Shown here in pieces: positions 1 to 8,774 of a stretch of 64,000 bases of DNA. Location of the stretch: assembly GCF_023715225.1 (NCBI RefSeq), contig NZ_JAMBNS010000003.1, positions 62,001 through 126,000 on the forward strand. The letters run 5' to 3'. The DNA comes from Robertmurraya korlensis (GTDB taxonomy: Bacteria; Bacillota; Bacilli; Bacillales; Cytobacillaceae). The stretch's first letter is position 1. Every line of letters starts with the position of its first letter. Position numbers and translations under genes: made by a program. The notes below the pieces were generated by a model, which saw nothing but the letters and a program-made list of their open reading frames with translations, ran no database searches and was not told the origin of the DNA.

Positions 1-48
1 CGGCAAATGGAAATTTTAGAAGAAGGAATGAACCATATCAAAGAATAA
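1..48 (+). CDS. C-terminal end of an unidentified protein (cut by window edge)
   Basis: The first 15 codons are open (ending ...EEGMNHIKE) and stop at a TAA. The gene starts outside the window. The charged, helical tail looks protein-like, but it is too short to name a family. It could be a chance open frame, although the next gene starts about 100 bases later with its own ribosome binding site. Confidence 0.45.
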   Translation, partial: RQMEILEEGMNHIKE

Positions 49-144
49 TCTCTATTAATTAGCATGTATAAACATTACTCAACAGTTATAAACACCCTAT
101 GATATGTCAAGAATTAAGACATAATCATAAGGAGCTGGAGTAAA

Positions 145-453
145 ATGATCCATAAATTAAATAAAATAGGTGATACCGATAATAATTGGTCCAACCTTAA
201 AATAGTTGGAATTAGCACAGAAGAACACTATCAATGGTTATGGGAAGTTTATCTTCATTATGGAGAAGTAAAGCGTATTCTAAGTTCAAAGAGAGCAGTT
301 GGTATGTATGGAGGAAGGGAAGCCGCATGGAATTCCGTTGGATATACACCTCCTGAAGTTGAAGAATATGTGAGTACTTTAAGTAAAATGATAGGACAAC
401 TGTACAATCCCATTAAGGATATAGAAAACCAAGATATATCAGATATATCATAA
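145..453 (+). CDS. Hypothetical protein, 102 aa
   Basis: I do not recognise this protein. It is a soluble-looking 102-residue product with no signal peptide or membrane segment. It is rich in aromatic residues in the middle (HYQWLWEVYLHYGE) and acidic at the end. The ATG is preceded by AAGGAG about 9 bases upstream, which supports real translation. It stands alone and converges on the HAD phosphatase gene, with a shared hairpin between them. The tail repeats the dipeptide-like DIS unit (DISDIS), encoded by a short direct repeat. No function is proposed. Confidence 0.7.
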   Translation: MIHKLNKIGDTDNNWSNLKIVGISTEEHYQWLWEVYLHYGEVKRILSSKRAVGMYGGREAAWNSVGYTPPEVEEYVSTLSKMIGQLYNPIKDIENQDISDIS

Positions 454-461
454 CAACATCA

Positions 462-492
462 AATGGCCCCTTCTCAAAGAGTTGGGGCATTG
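462..492. terminator. Hairpin between convergent genes
   Basis: CCCC and GGGG arms are extended by ATG/CAT outside and CTC/GAG inside around an AAA loop. It lies between two convergent genes, so it may end both transcripts. The T-runs are weak on either side, so efficiency is uncertain. Confidence 0.4.
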
Positions 493-498
493 CATTTA

Positions 499-1035
499 TC
501 AAGATTTTGTTGCATCTTCTATAATCCAGTCAGATGCGCTTAGTAAATCAGGAAATACGGCATCCGCTAGTGGATCACTGTCCCCAAGAAAAACGCCTTT
601 GGTACCTACTTTCTTCCCTGCTTGGATGTCTGTGTCCGTATCTCCGATCATATAGGACTGCGCTAGGTCAATCTGATATTTTTCGGCTAAGTCAGTAATC
701 ATTTTGGAGCCAGGTTTTCTGCATTCACATCCCGCTTTTGGCTTATGAGGACAATATGCCACGTCTTTAATGATTGCTCCCTCTTTTTTTAGTTCGCTTA
801 TCATGTGTTCATGGATCGTTTCTAGTTGATTCACTTTCATGAACCCTAGCCCAACTCCCCCCTGATTAGTCACAACAAAAATGTTGTCCCCAAAAACTTC
901 ATTTAACTTTCGAATAGCCTCTGGAACACCAGGTAAGAAAAACAATTGGGATGGCTTGTTTACGAATTTCACTCTTTTAGTTAATACTTCGTTTATAACG
1001 CCATCTCTATCTAAAAATACAGCTCGGTTACCCAT
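499..1035 (-). CDS. HAD-family phosphatase, GmhB/histidinol-phosphatase type
   Basis: This is a 178-residue HAD hydrolase. Motif I is FLDRDGVIN, with the nucleophile Asp9 and the acid/base Asp11. Motif II is VVTNQGG, and IGDTDTDIQAG provides the C-terminal metal-binding acids. A CPHKP...CECRKP segment gives the Cys/His zinc site typical of the D,D-heptose 1,7-bisphosphate phosphatase (GmhB) branch. The length fits that family. GmhB-like proteins in Bacillaceae are often of unknown substrate, and no heptose genes are nearby, so only the phosphatase activity is supported. GAGGAGGG lies just upstream of the ATG. Confidence 0.85.
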   Translation of the reverse strand: MGNRAVFLDRDGVINEVLTKRVKFVNKPSQLFFLPGVPEAIRKLNEVFGDNIFVVTNQGGVGLGFMKVNQLETIHEHMISELKKEGAIIKDVAYCPHKPKAGCECRKPGSKMITDLAEKYQIDLAQSYMIGDTDTDIQAGKKVGTKGVFLGDSDPLADAVFPDLLSASDWIIEDATKS

Positions 1036-1202
1036 CTTTATCCCTCCTCGATTATTATTGTAATCAATGAAGGAATAGTGTAAACATTCTATACATGTAA
1101 AAGGTGGTTAATTCAATGTAATCCAAAATATCATTCAGCCTCTCAGCATGTCCCGTTTATTTATCAGGCTAAGTGCAGTTTTCATAAGATATAACTCCAT
1201 TA

Positions 1203-2930
1203 TTAAATCATATAGATAAAAGGTGTTTCTGTTTCGCTCTTGCGTGTTGACGGGATTATAATGTTCTTTTCTTCAAGTAGTTTTTCTATCGATACATAAC
1301 CTATTTCCTTCTTATACTTCGTATTCCAACCAGCTCTATTTATGGTATCTCTCACAAGACCTTTCATTCCCACGAAATACAATTCGATATTATTTTGTTG
1401 GTGTAATTGATCTTTAAACTCTTCAAGGGAATTACAAGCAGTTGTATCCATATCATTAACACCTGAGAAGTCCATGATCACCATATTTACCTTTGGCTTT
1501 GAATAAATTAGATCTCCTACTTTTTCCTCAAGGTAAAAAATATTAGCAAAATGAAGTGAAGAATCTATTCTCACAAATATTACATCATCCAGAGTTATAG
1601 CATCAGGGAACCTTTTTAAATCACGGAATTTCTTTTCCTTTTCAAGATAACCCAATTCTATAATATTGGATTTAAACATTCTGCTAAGTAATAAGTAGAA
1701 ACTAAAAATTGCACCAATTAATATCCCCCATTGAATACCTATAAATAACGTAGATAAAAAAGTTACTAACCAACTCCAACCATCCACAGGTTTAATCTTT
1801 ATTAGATTAATAAATTGCCTTAAATCTATCAGTTTAAGAACCGCAGCGATTATGATGGCAGCTAACACTGCGTTAGGCAAGTAATAAAAGTAGGAAGTAA
1901 AAAATAGGAGTGTAATTAGAATAAGAATGCCAGTAAATACAGAAACCATTTGAGTGGCTCCTCCACTTTGGTGGTTTACTGCACTTCTAGAAAAGCTCCC
2001 ATTTATCGGGAGTATTTGAAAAAATGAACCAAAAATATTGGCTAACCCTAAAGCTTTTAATTCCCGATTAGGGTTAATTTTATATTTTTCTTTATCAGCA
2101 ATTGACTTACCTATCGCAAGAGATTCCATAAATCCAAGTAATGCGATTGTGAGTGCAGGTAGTATAATTTGTTTAATGCCACCTATTGTAATGGTAGGAA
2201 AAACAAGAGAAGGAAACCCACTCGGAACCATACCAACAATCTTTACCCCCTCTTTGTTTAAACCAAGAGATGAAACCATCACGATGGAAACAAGTATTAG
2301 TAAAAGTGCCGTCGGAATTCGTGGGCTCACCTTCTTCATTAACACTAAAACAGTAATACTACATACTCCTATTAATAAAGTAATTAAATGTAAATTACCA
2401 ATTCTCTTTAGTACATCATAGAATAACAGATGAACTTGAAAGTAATTTCCTAAATCAATCCCTAGTAAATGCTTCAATTGACTCAACGCAATGATAATTG
2501 CAGCTGCTGAGGTATACCCGCCTAAAACAGAAGGTGAAATAAACCTTACAATAAAGCCTAGTTTAAACACCCCGAATAAAAACTGAAATAAACCTACCAT
2601 TAATGCTAATAAAATGACTAATGTTACGTATTCAGAGGTTCCTGGTTGCCCAACTGCTGAGATTCCAGAAAACACTAATAATGAAGTAATGGCTGTTGGA
2701 CCAACTGAAAGATGTCTAGAAGATGCAAAGAGTGCATAAATGAGTAAGGGGAGTGTTGATGCATATAAACCCATAACAGGTGGTAGTCCTGCCAACATCG
2801 CATAAGCCATCCCTTGGGGAACGAGCATGACAAAAAGTGTTATCCCTGCAATAAGGTCTTTCGTCAATAAATCCCGAGTGTATAACTCCTTCATATTTCG
2901 TGGGTTAAATTTTTTATTTATCATATACAT
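1203..2930 (-). CDS. SulP family anion (sulfate-type) transporter with STAS domain
   Basis: This is a 575-residue integral membrane transporter. Residues from about 25 to 410 form the SulP core, a series of hydrophobic helices that begins with the family pattern LVPQGMAYAMLAGLPPVMGLYAS. The cytoplasmic STAS domain lies at about 435-550 and contains the VIMDFSGVNDMDTTACNSL segment around the possible phosphoserine/threonine site. SulP proteins carry sulfate, bicarbonate or other anions, and the substrate cannot be read here. The gene is monocistronic. A second in-frame ATG two codons later has a better distance from the AAGGAAAG site, so the true start may be 2924. Confidence 0.88.
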   Translation of the reverse strand: MYMINKKFNPRNMKELYTRDLLTKDLIAGITLFVMLVPQGMAYAMLAGLPPVMGLYASTLPLLIYALFASSRHLSVGPTAITSLLVFSGISAVGQPGTSEYVTLVILLALMVGLFQFLFGVFKLGFIVRFISPSVLGGYTSAAAIIIALSQLKHLLGIDLGNYFQVHLLFYDVLKRIGNLHLITLLIGVCSITVLVLMKKVSPRIPTALLLILVSIVMVSSLGLNKEGVKIVGMVPSGFPSLVFPTITIGGIKQIILPALTIALLGFMESLAIGKSIADKEKYKINPNRELKALGLANIFGSFFQILPINGSFSRSAVNHQSGGATQMVSVFTGILILITLLFFTSYFYYLPNAVLAAIIIAAVLKLIDLRQFINLIKIKPVDGWSWLVTFLSTLFIGIQWGILIGAIFSFYLLLSRMFKSNIIELGYLEKEKKFRDLKRFPDAITLDDVIFVRIDSSLHFANIFYLEEKVGDLIYSKPKVNMVIMDFSGVNDMDTTACNSLEEFKDQLHQQNNIELYFVGMKGLVRDTINRAGWNTKYKKEIGYVSIEKLLEEKNIIIPSTRKSETETPFIYMI

Positions 2931-2987
2931 CTTTCCTTCTAGTTCCTTTTTTATTTCTTAAAAATTACTTCCTGGTATACCTATTAA

Positions 2988-3016
2988 AGAAAAAAACTCC
3001 CTTCATTTTGAGAGTT
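2988..3016 (-). terminator. Rho-independent terminator upstream of the SulP gene
   Basis: On the minus strand AACTCTC pairs with GGGAGTT across an 8-base loop and is followed by seven T residues. It would end any transcript coming from the small ORF remnant before it reaches the SulP gene. Confidence 0.6.
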
Positions 3017-3061
3017 GTTATACTATATTCTAATTATATTAAAATTCTTGAGTTTTTTAGA

Positions 3062-3241
3062 CTATATTAATTTTCCATTTGACTCTATTACTTCTTTATA
3101 CCAGTTTTTTAATTGGCACGTTGGAAACCCTTTATGGGGCATGGGGGTATTCTTATTGTATAATATAGTATCATCTTTCACATAAAATCGATTTAATTTA
3201 TTACGATATTCATAATAATTAATCGGAACTTGCCTCTTCAA
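3062..3241 (-). pseudogene. Small ORF, probable gene remnant (59 codons)
   Basis: A 59-codon frame opens at TTG, reads MKRQVPINYYEYRNK... and ends ...KEVIESNGKLI before TAG. It has no ribosome binding site, because the upstream sequence is the DeoR terminator region. A convincing terminator follows it. The residue pattern (Tyr/Asn/Lys rich, with MPHKGFPTCQLKNW in the middle) looks more like a protein than random AT-rich DNA. It may be the 3' remnant of a decayed gene. The rest of the 2931-3309 gap holds only the two terminators. Confidence 0.3.
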
Positions 3242-3249
3242 GGAGTTTC

Positions 3250-3283
3250 AAAAAAAATGACTGGTAATATAATTACCAGTCAT
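3250..3283 (-). terminator. Rho-independent terminator of the sugar operon
   Basis: A perfect 12-bp inverted repeat (ATGACTGGTAAT and its complement, 3-base loop) is followed on the minus strand by a run of T. It lies 27 bases after the DeoR stop codon. Confidence 0.9.
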
Positions 3284-3309
3284 AACCAACTGTTGTGTTA
3301 CTTCAAGAT

Positions 3310-4053
3310 TTAGTCAACAACATAATATTCTGTAGTACCATCAAGTTCAGGAATCTGCTTATTGGTTATGAGTAAACATTCTTCAATATCAAACGCCTTA
3401 CATAATGTATTTTTATTAAACTTGGAACTATCTGCTAGTACATAGCATTTATTTGAGTTCATTTTGACAATGCTCTTTTTACTTGCTTCTCGAAAGTCGG
3501 GAGTATTTACCCCAACATTTAAACCGAAGCCACTAGCACCAAGAAACGATTTATCAAAGTTTAAATTTCTTAAAGAGGAGTCTGTTAGAGGACCTGAAAT
3601 AGAATCCAAATTTCTATTAACCTCTCCTCCAACAATTGTAATGTTTTCTATGTGAGTACCGTTGACCTCACTCAACACCTGGATATTTGAAGTAACCACT
3701 CTAATCCCTTTTGAGACAATGTATTTTACAATGGCTGAACATGTCGTGCCTGAATCAATGTATATAACATCATCGTCTTCTACTAAAGAAGCAGCGAATT
3801 TTGCAATTCTTTCCTTACTTTCTTTATTTAGTAACTTCTTTGTACCCACAGGAATTTCATGTGAATCCAGCTTTAATTTAACTGCTCCACCTCGTAAAAG
3901 GACTATATAATTTTCGTCCTCCAGAATTTTCAAATCTCTACGAATGGTAGATTCAGAGACCCCATCAAAAATTTTCAATAGATCTTCAATATAAAGGATT
4001 TGTTTATTTTCTAATTCATCCATTATTTTTTCTCTTCTGACATAAGGGATCAT
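3310..4053 (-). CDS. DeoR/GlpR family sugar-operon repressor
   Basis: This 247-residue protein has an N-terminal winged helix (about 5-57, with the DeoR hallmark STIRRDLKILE). Its C-terminal sugar-phosphate sensor domain contains DDVIYIDSGTTC (phosphate-binding turn), VVTSN and DKSFLGASG. The family represses catabolic operons until a phosphorylated sugar binds. It is the last gene of the minus-strand ABC transporter/kinase operon, so it probably senses the product of the neighbouring kinase. GAGG stands 9 bases before the ATG. The ligand is unknown. Confidence 0.88.
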   Translation of the reverse strand: MIPYVRREKIMDELENKQILYIEDLLKIFDGVSESTIRRDLKILEDENYIVLLRGGAVKLKLDSHEIPVGTKKLLNKESKERIAKFAASLVEDDDVIYIDSGTTCSAIVKYIVSKGIRVVTSNIQVLSEVNGTHIENITIVGGEVNRNLDSISGPLTDSSLRNLNFDKSFLGASGFGLNVGVNTPDFREASKKSIVKMNSNKCYVLADSSKFNKNTLCKAFDIEECLLITNKQIPELDGTTEYYVVD

Positions 4054-4130
4054 GATTTAATACCTCGATACATATTTAGTAAATTTCGTTAAATTTTCTT
4101 AGTTGAACTAAAGATTATACTTCAAATTTA

Positions 4131-5042
4131 TCACACATATTCACTTAACTCTAATAGGGTGGGCATTGCATCTTGAGCGCCAATTTTGGTAACCGTTCTT
4201 GAACTAACTATTGACGCCAATTCTCCTATTTTTTCAATTGGCAATTCATTCATAAGTCCGTAAGCTAATGCCCCTGTATAAGAGTCACCTGCCCCTGTTG
4301 TTTCGACTACTTCTACAGTTTTGCAAGGAATGTGAATGGTTTTCTTTCCATCATATAATATACTGCCTTTTTCACCAAGAGTGATGATTAACAGATTATT
4401 AGTATATTGATAAAGCTTATCGCAAACCTTTTCAGCCTCTTTTAGAGATGAAACTCTCTCTCCAGCATAAAAACTAGCTTCCGTTTCGTTAACCACTAGA
4501 CAATCCACCAGTTTTAAACAATTAACATCGATTTCACTTGCAGGAGCAGCATTTAATATTACATAGCAATTATACTCTTTCGCCTTTTTAATCGTATATT
4601 CTACCACTATTTTTGGAATTTCTAATTGCAATATGACAATTTTGCTTTTCTTAAATAGGCCTTCCACCTGATCGATATCTTCAATCGTCATACTGTAATT
4701 AGCACCTTTTGCTATGGTTGCAACCACACTTCCATCTGAGATTGCATTCACAATGCCAAGTCCAGTGTTTGTATCAGCCTGGGAAACATAGTCGGTATTC
4801 AAGCCATACTTTTTCATATTTGCAATTAATTCAGTGCCAAATTGATCATTGCCAACCTTACCTACCATATAGCTTTCCAGTCCCAGCTTGGCACACTGTA
4901 CTGCTTGATTGGCTCCCTTCCCACCTCCACAGAAAGTTACACTATCTGCTGTAAAGGTCTCGCCCATTTCCGGAAGTCGTTTTTGCTTAAGGATAATGTC
5001 ATAATTGATACTACCTACTATTGTAACCGCATTCTTTTCCAT
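4131..5042 (-). CDS. PfkB family carbohydrate kinase, ribokinase-like
   Basis: This 303-residue kinase has the N-terminal ribokinase signature GGGKGANQAVQCAKLG (about 38-53) and the C-terminal ATP/anion-hole motif TTGAGDSYTGAL (about 248-259), whose Asp is the catalytic base. Ribokinases phosphorylate ribose, and close relatives act on other keto- or aldo-sugars. It starts 2 bases after the permease stop codon. It probably phosphorylates the sugar delivered by that transporter after the operon's isomerase has acted. RbsK itself is possible, but the first-gene isomerase argues for a different sugar. Confidence 0.85.
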   Translation of the reverse strand: MEKNAVTIVGSINYDIILKQKRLPEMGETFTADSVTFCGGGKGANQAVQCAKLGLESYMVGKVGNDQFGTELIANMKKYGLNTDYVSQADTNTGLGIVNAISDGSVVATIAKGANYSMTIEDIDQVEGLFKKSKIVILQLEIPKIVVEYTIKKAKEYNCYVILNAAPASEIDVNCLKLVDCLVVNETEASFYAGERVSSLKEAEKVCDKLYQYTNNLLIITLGEKGSILYDGKKTIHIPCKTVEVVETTGAGDSYTGALAYGLMNELPIEKIGELASIVSSRTVTKIGAQDAMPTLLELSEYV

Positions 5043-5044
5043 GG

Positions 5045-6031
5045 TTATTTACCTACCCCAATAGCTTTGGTATTACTTCTACCAACCCTCATTCCTTTAA
5101 GCTTCCCTTGAATCACTTCAAAATAAGCTGCTACAACAATTATAGCTCCTGTTGCAATATATTGCCAAAAACTATCAACTCCTACAACAACTAATCCCAC
5201 CTTTAGTGTTGATAATAAGATGGCTCCGAGTAATGTACCGATCATATTCCCTCTTCCACCAGCCAGGCTAGCACCACCAATAGCAGCGGCGGCAATCGCA
5301 TTTAATTCATAAGTTTGCCCTGCAGCTGGCTCTCCTGACCCTAATCGTGCTAACAAAACCATACCAGCCAAAGCAGCACCAGCTCCAGAAATAGCATACG
5401 CAAGCATTTTACTTTTATTAACATTTACACCTGATAAGAGAGTAGCCTCTTCATTACCCCCTATAGCATATATATAAGTCCCAAGTTTCGTATACTTTAA
5501 AATGATATGTCCAACAGCAGCGAATGCAAGAAGTACAAGTATTGACACTGGAAATGCTCCAAAAATATCTGAGTTAAAGATTGATCTAAAATCCCCAGGA
5601 ATATCCAGAACTGGCCAACCTCCCGTTATCACATAAGCAATCCCTCTGTACGCACTCATTGTTCCTAGTGTAGCAATAAATGGCTGAAGATTTAACTTTG
5701 TAATTAATAGACCATTAAATACACCTAAAATAAAACCTATCCCCACTCCACATATAATAGCTAAGACAGGATTTAAACCACTTACAAGTAAATCACCTAC
5801 AACTACAATGACAATTGCAAAGATTGATCCTACAGAGAGGTCGATTCCCCCTGTAATGATTGCATAAGTAATACCTAAAGCTAATAATCCATTAATAACA
5901 CTTTGGTCCATAATATCAAGTAAATTACTTCCACTTAAATAGACGGGCTCAATAATGGAAAATACAATAACCATAATAATGATCGCTGCTACTAAGCTTA
6001 GTTCTCTACTATATTCCTTAGTTTTTAACAT
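5045..6031 (-). CDS. Ribose-type (RbsC/XylH class) ABC sugar permease
   Basis: This 328-residue permease has about nine to ten hydrophobic segments. It carries the family patterns GGIDLSVGSI near residue 65 and NAIAAAAIGGASLAGGRG near 245, the loop that contacts the ATPase. It is the membrane channel of a binding-protein-dependent monosaccharide importer. Its start overlaps the end of the ATPase gene by 14 bases, which implies translational coupling. The kinase follows immediately. Confidence 0.9.
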   Translation of the reverse strand: MLKTKEYSRELSLVAAIIIMVIVFSIIEPVYLSGSNLLDIMDQSVINGLLALGITYAIITGGIDLSVGSIFAIVIVVVGDLLVSGLNPVLAIICGVGIGFILGVFNGLLITKLNLQPFIATLGTMSAYRGIAYVITGGWPVLDIPGDFRSIFNSDIFGAFPVSILVLLAFAAVGHIILKYTKLGTYIYAIGGNEEATLLSGVNVNKSKMLAYAISGAGAALAGMVLLARLGSGEPAAGQTYELNAIAAAAIGGASLAGGRGNMIGTLLGAILLSTLKVGLVVVGVDSFWQYIATGAIIVVAAYFEVIQGKLKGMRVGRSNTKAIGVGK

Positions 6032-7535
6032 CTTTGTTTACCCCCATCGCATATTGAAGGATATCTTCCTCAGTAAGGTTTTGATTATCAAATTCTTTCA
6101 CTTTTTGTCCCTCGCGCATGACAATGATCCGATCACTTAGACCTAACACCTCAGGCAACTCGGAGGAAACAACGATTATAGATTTCCCTTTTTCAAGTAA
6201 TTCTTCTAGGACTCTATAAATCTCAGCTTTCGCTCCAACATCGACCCCTTTTGTCGGTTCATCTAAGATTAGAATCTCAGCATCGGAGGAAAGCCATTTA
6301 GAAATCACTACTTTTTGCTGATTTCCTCCGCTCAAATTAGTTGTCATATAATGAGGGTTACTCGGTTTTAAGTTAATCTCATCGATATAATAATTACAGT
6401 TTTCTGTTTTCTTTCTATGATTTACGAAGCTATACTTAGAGAATTTCTCCATTTTAGTAAGACCTACATTGTTTGCATTATTAAAAAATTTGATAAACCC
6501 TTGTGTTTTTCTATTCTCTGGTATGAGTCCAATCCCCAATTGAACACCTTGGCGAGGATTCTTAATATTTACAGGAACTCCCTTTACTTTAATGGTGCCA
6601 CCCGACTTTTCCTCTGCACCAAAAATCGTTCTAACTACATCTGTCCTTTTGGAACCAACTAAACCTGCAAAACCTAAAATTTCACCTTTATGAAGGTGGA
6701 AATTAATGTTTTCAAATACTCCATTCACACTTAGGTTTTCTACTTCCAATACCTTTTCAGCAGTCTTTGGAGACGGTTTGGTTCTTACCGCATAAGCTGA
6801 AACATCCCTGCCTACCATTTTTTTTATTAATTGCTCTCTTGTAACCTCCCTTAATTGAAAGGTATCTATATGCTTGCCATCACGAAGGACTGTCGCACTA
6901 TCGCAAATCTCAAAAACTTCATCTAGACGGTGACTGACATATAAAATTGTTATCCCATTTTCTCTTAAGTCGTTAATAATGGAGAAGAGCGTTTGTACTT
7001 CCTGATTTGTTAGCGAAGCTGATGGTTCATCAAATGATATGAGTTTCGCATTATGGTACAGTCCTTTGGCGATTGCTACCATTTGCATTTCTCCTGTACT
7101 TAGCGTACTCGCTAAATCTTCGCTTTTAAAATTACACTTCATTTTAGTGAGAATCTCATTCGCATCATGATGTAGCGTTTTGTAATCAATAAACATTCCT
7201 TTTCTTGGTTCATGACCTAAAGCAATATTCTGACCAACTGTTAATTCTGGAATTAGACTAACTTCTTGATGAATTTTAACTATTCCATCCTGAATGGCTT
7301 CGTTTGCATTTTTATATGAGACAATTCTTCCTTGAATTTCTACCGTTCCTTCATATTCATTATTGACTCCATGAAGTGTATTCAATAATGTTGACTTTCC
7401 TGCTCCATTCTCTCCTAAGAGAGCATGGATCTCTCCTTTTTTAATATTAAAACTCACCCCATCTAGGGCCTTTACTCCAGGAAAAACTTTTGAAATATTC
7501 TGAAATCTAACGATACATTCTGTTTGCTTTTCCAT
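6018..7535 (-). CDS. Ribose-type (RbsA/MglA class) sugar ABC transporter ATPase, duplicated
   Basis: This 505-residue protein holds two fused ATPase domains. The first has Walker A GENGAGKST (about 41-49), signature LSTGEMQ and Walker B LISFDEPSASL. The second, from about residue 258, has a degenerate P-loop (GLVGSKRTDVV), signature LSGGNQQK and Walker B ILILDEPTKGVDVG. One intact and one degenerate site is the normal pattern for RbsA, MglA and XylG proteins. It lies between the binding protein and permease genes. AAAGGGGAA precedes the ATG. Confidence 0.92.
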   Translation of the reverse strand: MEKQTECIVRFQNISKVFPGVKALDGVSFNIKKGEIHALLGENGAGKSTLLNTLHGVNNEYEGTVEIQGRIVSYKNANEAIQDGIVKIHQEVSLIPELTVGQNIALGHEPRKGMFIDYKTLHHDANEILTKMKCNFKSEDLASTLSTGEMQMVAIAKGLYHNAKLISFDEPSASLTNQEVQTLFSIINDLRENGITILYVSHRLDEVFEICDSATVLRDGKHIDTFQLREVTREQLIKKMVGRDVSAYAVRTKPSPKTAEKVLEVENLSVNGVFENINFHLHKGEILGFAGLVGSKRTDVVRTIFGAEEKSGGTIKVKGVPVNIKNPRQGVQLGIGLIPENRKTQGFIKFFNNANNVGLTKMEKFSKYSFVNHRKKTENCNYYIDEINLKPSNPHYMTTNLSGGNQQKVVISKWLSSDAEILILDEPTKGVDVGAKAEIYRVLEELLEKGKSIIVVSSELPEVLGLSDRIIVMREGQKVKEFDNQNLTEEDILQYAMGVNKDVKN

Positions 7536-7605
7536 TTCGATTCCCCTTTTTCATACCTATAGTCGAATCCTATCAATCCGACTATAGGTATAAACTAGTA
7601 TTTTG

Positions 7606-8697
7606 TTACTTTGCTATTGTTGGGTCTACCCAATTAATAATCTCTTCAGCTGGTGTATCTACATTTGTTTCATCAATTAACGCTTGAGGAGTCCAAATCA
7701 CTCTAGGTACTTCCTGTCCGCCCAACTGACGAATGGTCATTTCAACAGCTATTTGCCCTTTATATTTTGGGAATGAATCGATAGTTGCGTCCAATTCACC
7801 TTTACGAATAGATTCATAGGCTTCACCAATTCCATCTACTCCGACTACTAATATATCTTTCCCTGATTCATTAACCGCCTCTTGTGCACCTAAAGCCATC
7901 GTGTCATTATTTGCAAAAATAGCAGCTAGATCTCCATGCTTTTTAATCCATGTTGCAGCAATATCCTTTGCCTTTGCACGATCCCAATCTGCATTTTGTT
8001 TTTCAGCAATATCAATGTTTGGAGCATTATCCTTCATCCAATTCTCAAATCCTAACGTACGTTGTCTAGCTGCGAATGCTTTTGGCATTCCTACAATTAT
8101 CGCTACCTTACCTTCTCCATTTAATTTCTCTGAGATCCATTCTGCAGCTGATTCTCCGTTTAAATCTGCTTTAGGTCCGACAAAATTAGGAGCTTCCTTG
8201 ATAATTCCATCATTAACGTTCATTACTGGGATATCCTTTTCAAGGGCACTTTCAACCCCAGGAACAAGATTGCTGTCTGAAATCGGAGAAAGTAACAAAG
8301 CACTATACTTTTTGTTGATCATATCTTTTACAATGGCAAGCTGTCCTTCTTCATCCGCTTCACCTTGTGGGGATTTAACATCAATGGTTAGGTTCATCCC
8401 TTTATCACTAAACTTTTGAGCGCCTGTTTCCATTCCTTCTTTCAATGTTCTCCAATATTCATTTTCAAACGCTTTTGCTACAGCACCTAATTTTATCTCT
8501 TCAGTTAATTTAGGTACTTCCCCTAAGCTTGATCTTACTTCTTCATATGTTTGACCATCAGCATTATCCGGATTAAAAGCACCTGTTTCTTTATCTGGAG
8601 TTGCACTTCCACTACTGCTGTTGCTACTACATGCTGTCAATCCTAAAGAAATTGCTAAAATACCAGTTACGAATAAATTTTTCTTTGACTTTTTCAT
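7606..8697 (-). CDS. Sugar-binding lipoprotein of a ribose-type ABC transporter
   Basis: This 363-residue periplasmic-binding-protein type 1 fold protein (RbsB family) has a lipoprotein signal ending LTAC (Cys23), then a Ser-rich linker. Family patterns include LLSPISDSNLVPGVESAL, IPVMNVNDGI and AIFANNDTMALGAQEA. It delivers the sugar to the neighbouring permease and ATPase. It has an unusually long linker after the lipobox, with about 60 residues before the first beta-strand. A cre box lies just upstream of the start, between it and the isomerase gene. Confidence 0.9.
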   Translation of the reverse strand: MKKSKKNLFVTGILAISLGLTACSSNSSSGSATPDKETGAFNPDNADGQTYEEVRSSLGEVPKLTEEIKLGAVAKAFENEYWRTLKEGMETGAQKFSDKGMNLTIDVKSPQGEADEEGQLAIVKDMINKKYSALLLSPISDSNLVPGVESALEKDIPVMNVNDGIIKEAPNFVGPKADLNGESAAEWISEKLNGEGKVAIIVGMPKAFAARQRTLGFENWMKDNAPNIDIAEKQNADWDRAKAKDIAATWIKKHGDLAAIFANNDTMALGAQEAVNESGKDILVVGVDGIGEAYESIRKGELDATIDSFPKYKGQIAVEMTIRQLGGQEVPRVIWTPQALIDETNVDTPAEEIINWVDPTIAK

Positions 8698-8722
8698 TTT
8701 TTTTAGCCCCCTAGAATTTGTT

Positions 8723-8736
8723 GGTAATCGCTTTCA
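8723..8736 (-). promoter_or_regulatory. cre box (CcpA site) before the binding-protein gene
   Basis: The minus strand reads TGAAAGCGATTACC, matching 13 of 14 positions of TGWAANCGNTNWCA. It sits 26 bases upstream of the lipoprotein start. I see no clear promoter here, so it may act as a roadblock for operon transcription under glucose. Confidence 0.65.
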
Positions 8737-8774
8737 ATACTTATGAAAAAAAATTGTGTTTACTAGGTTAGTAA

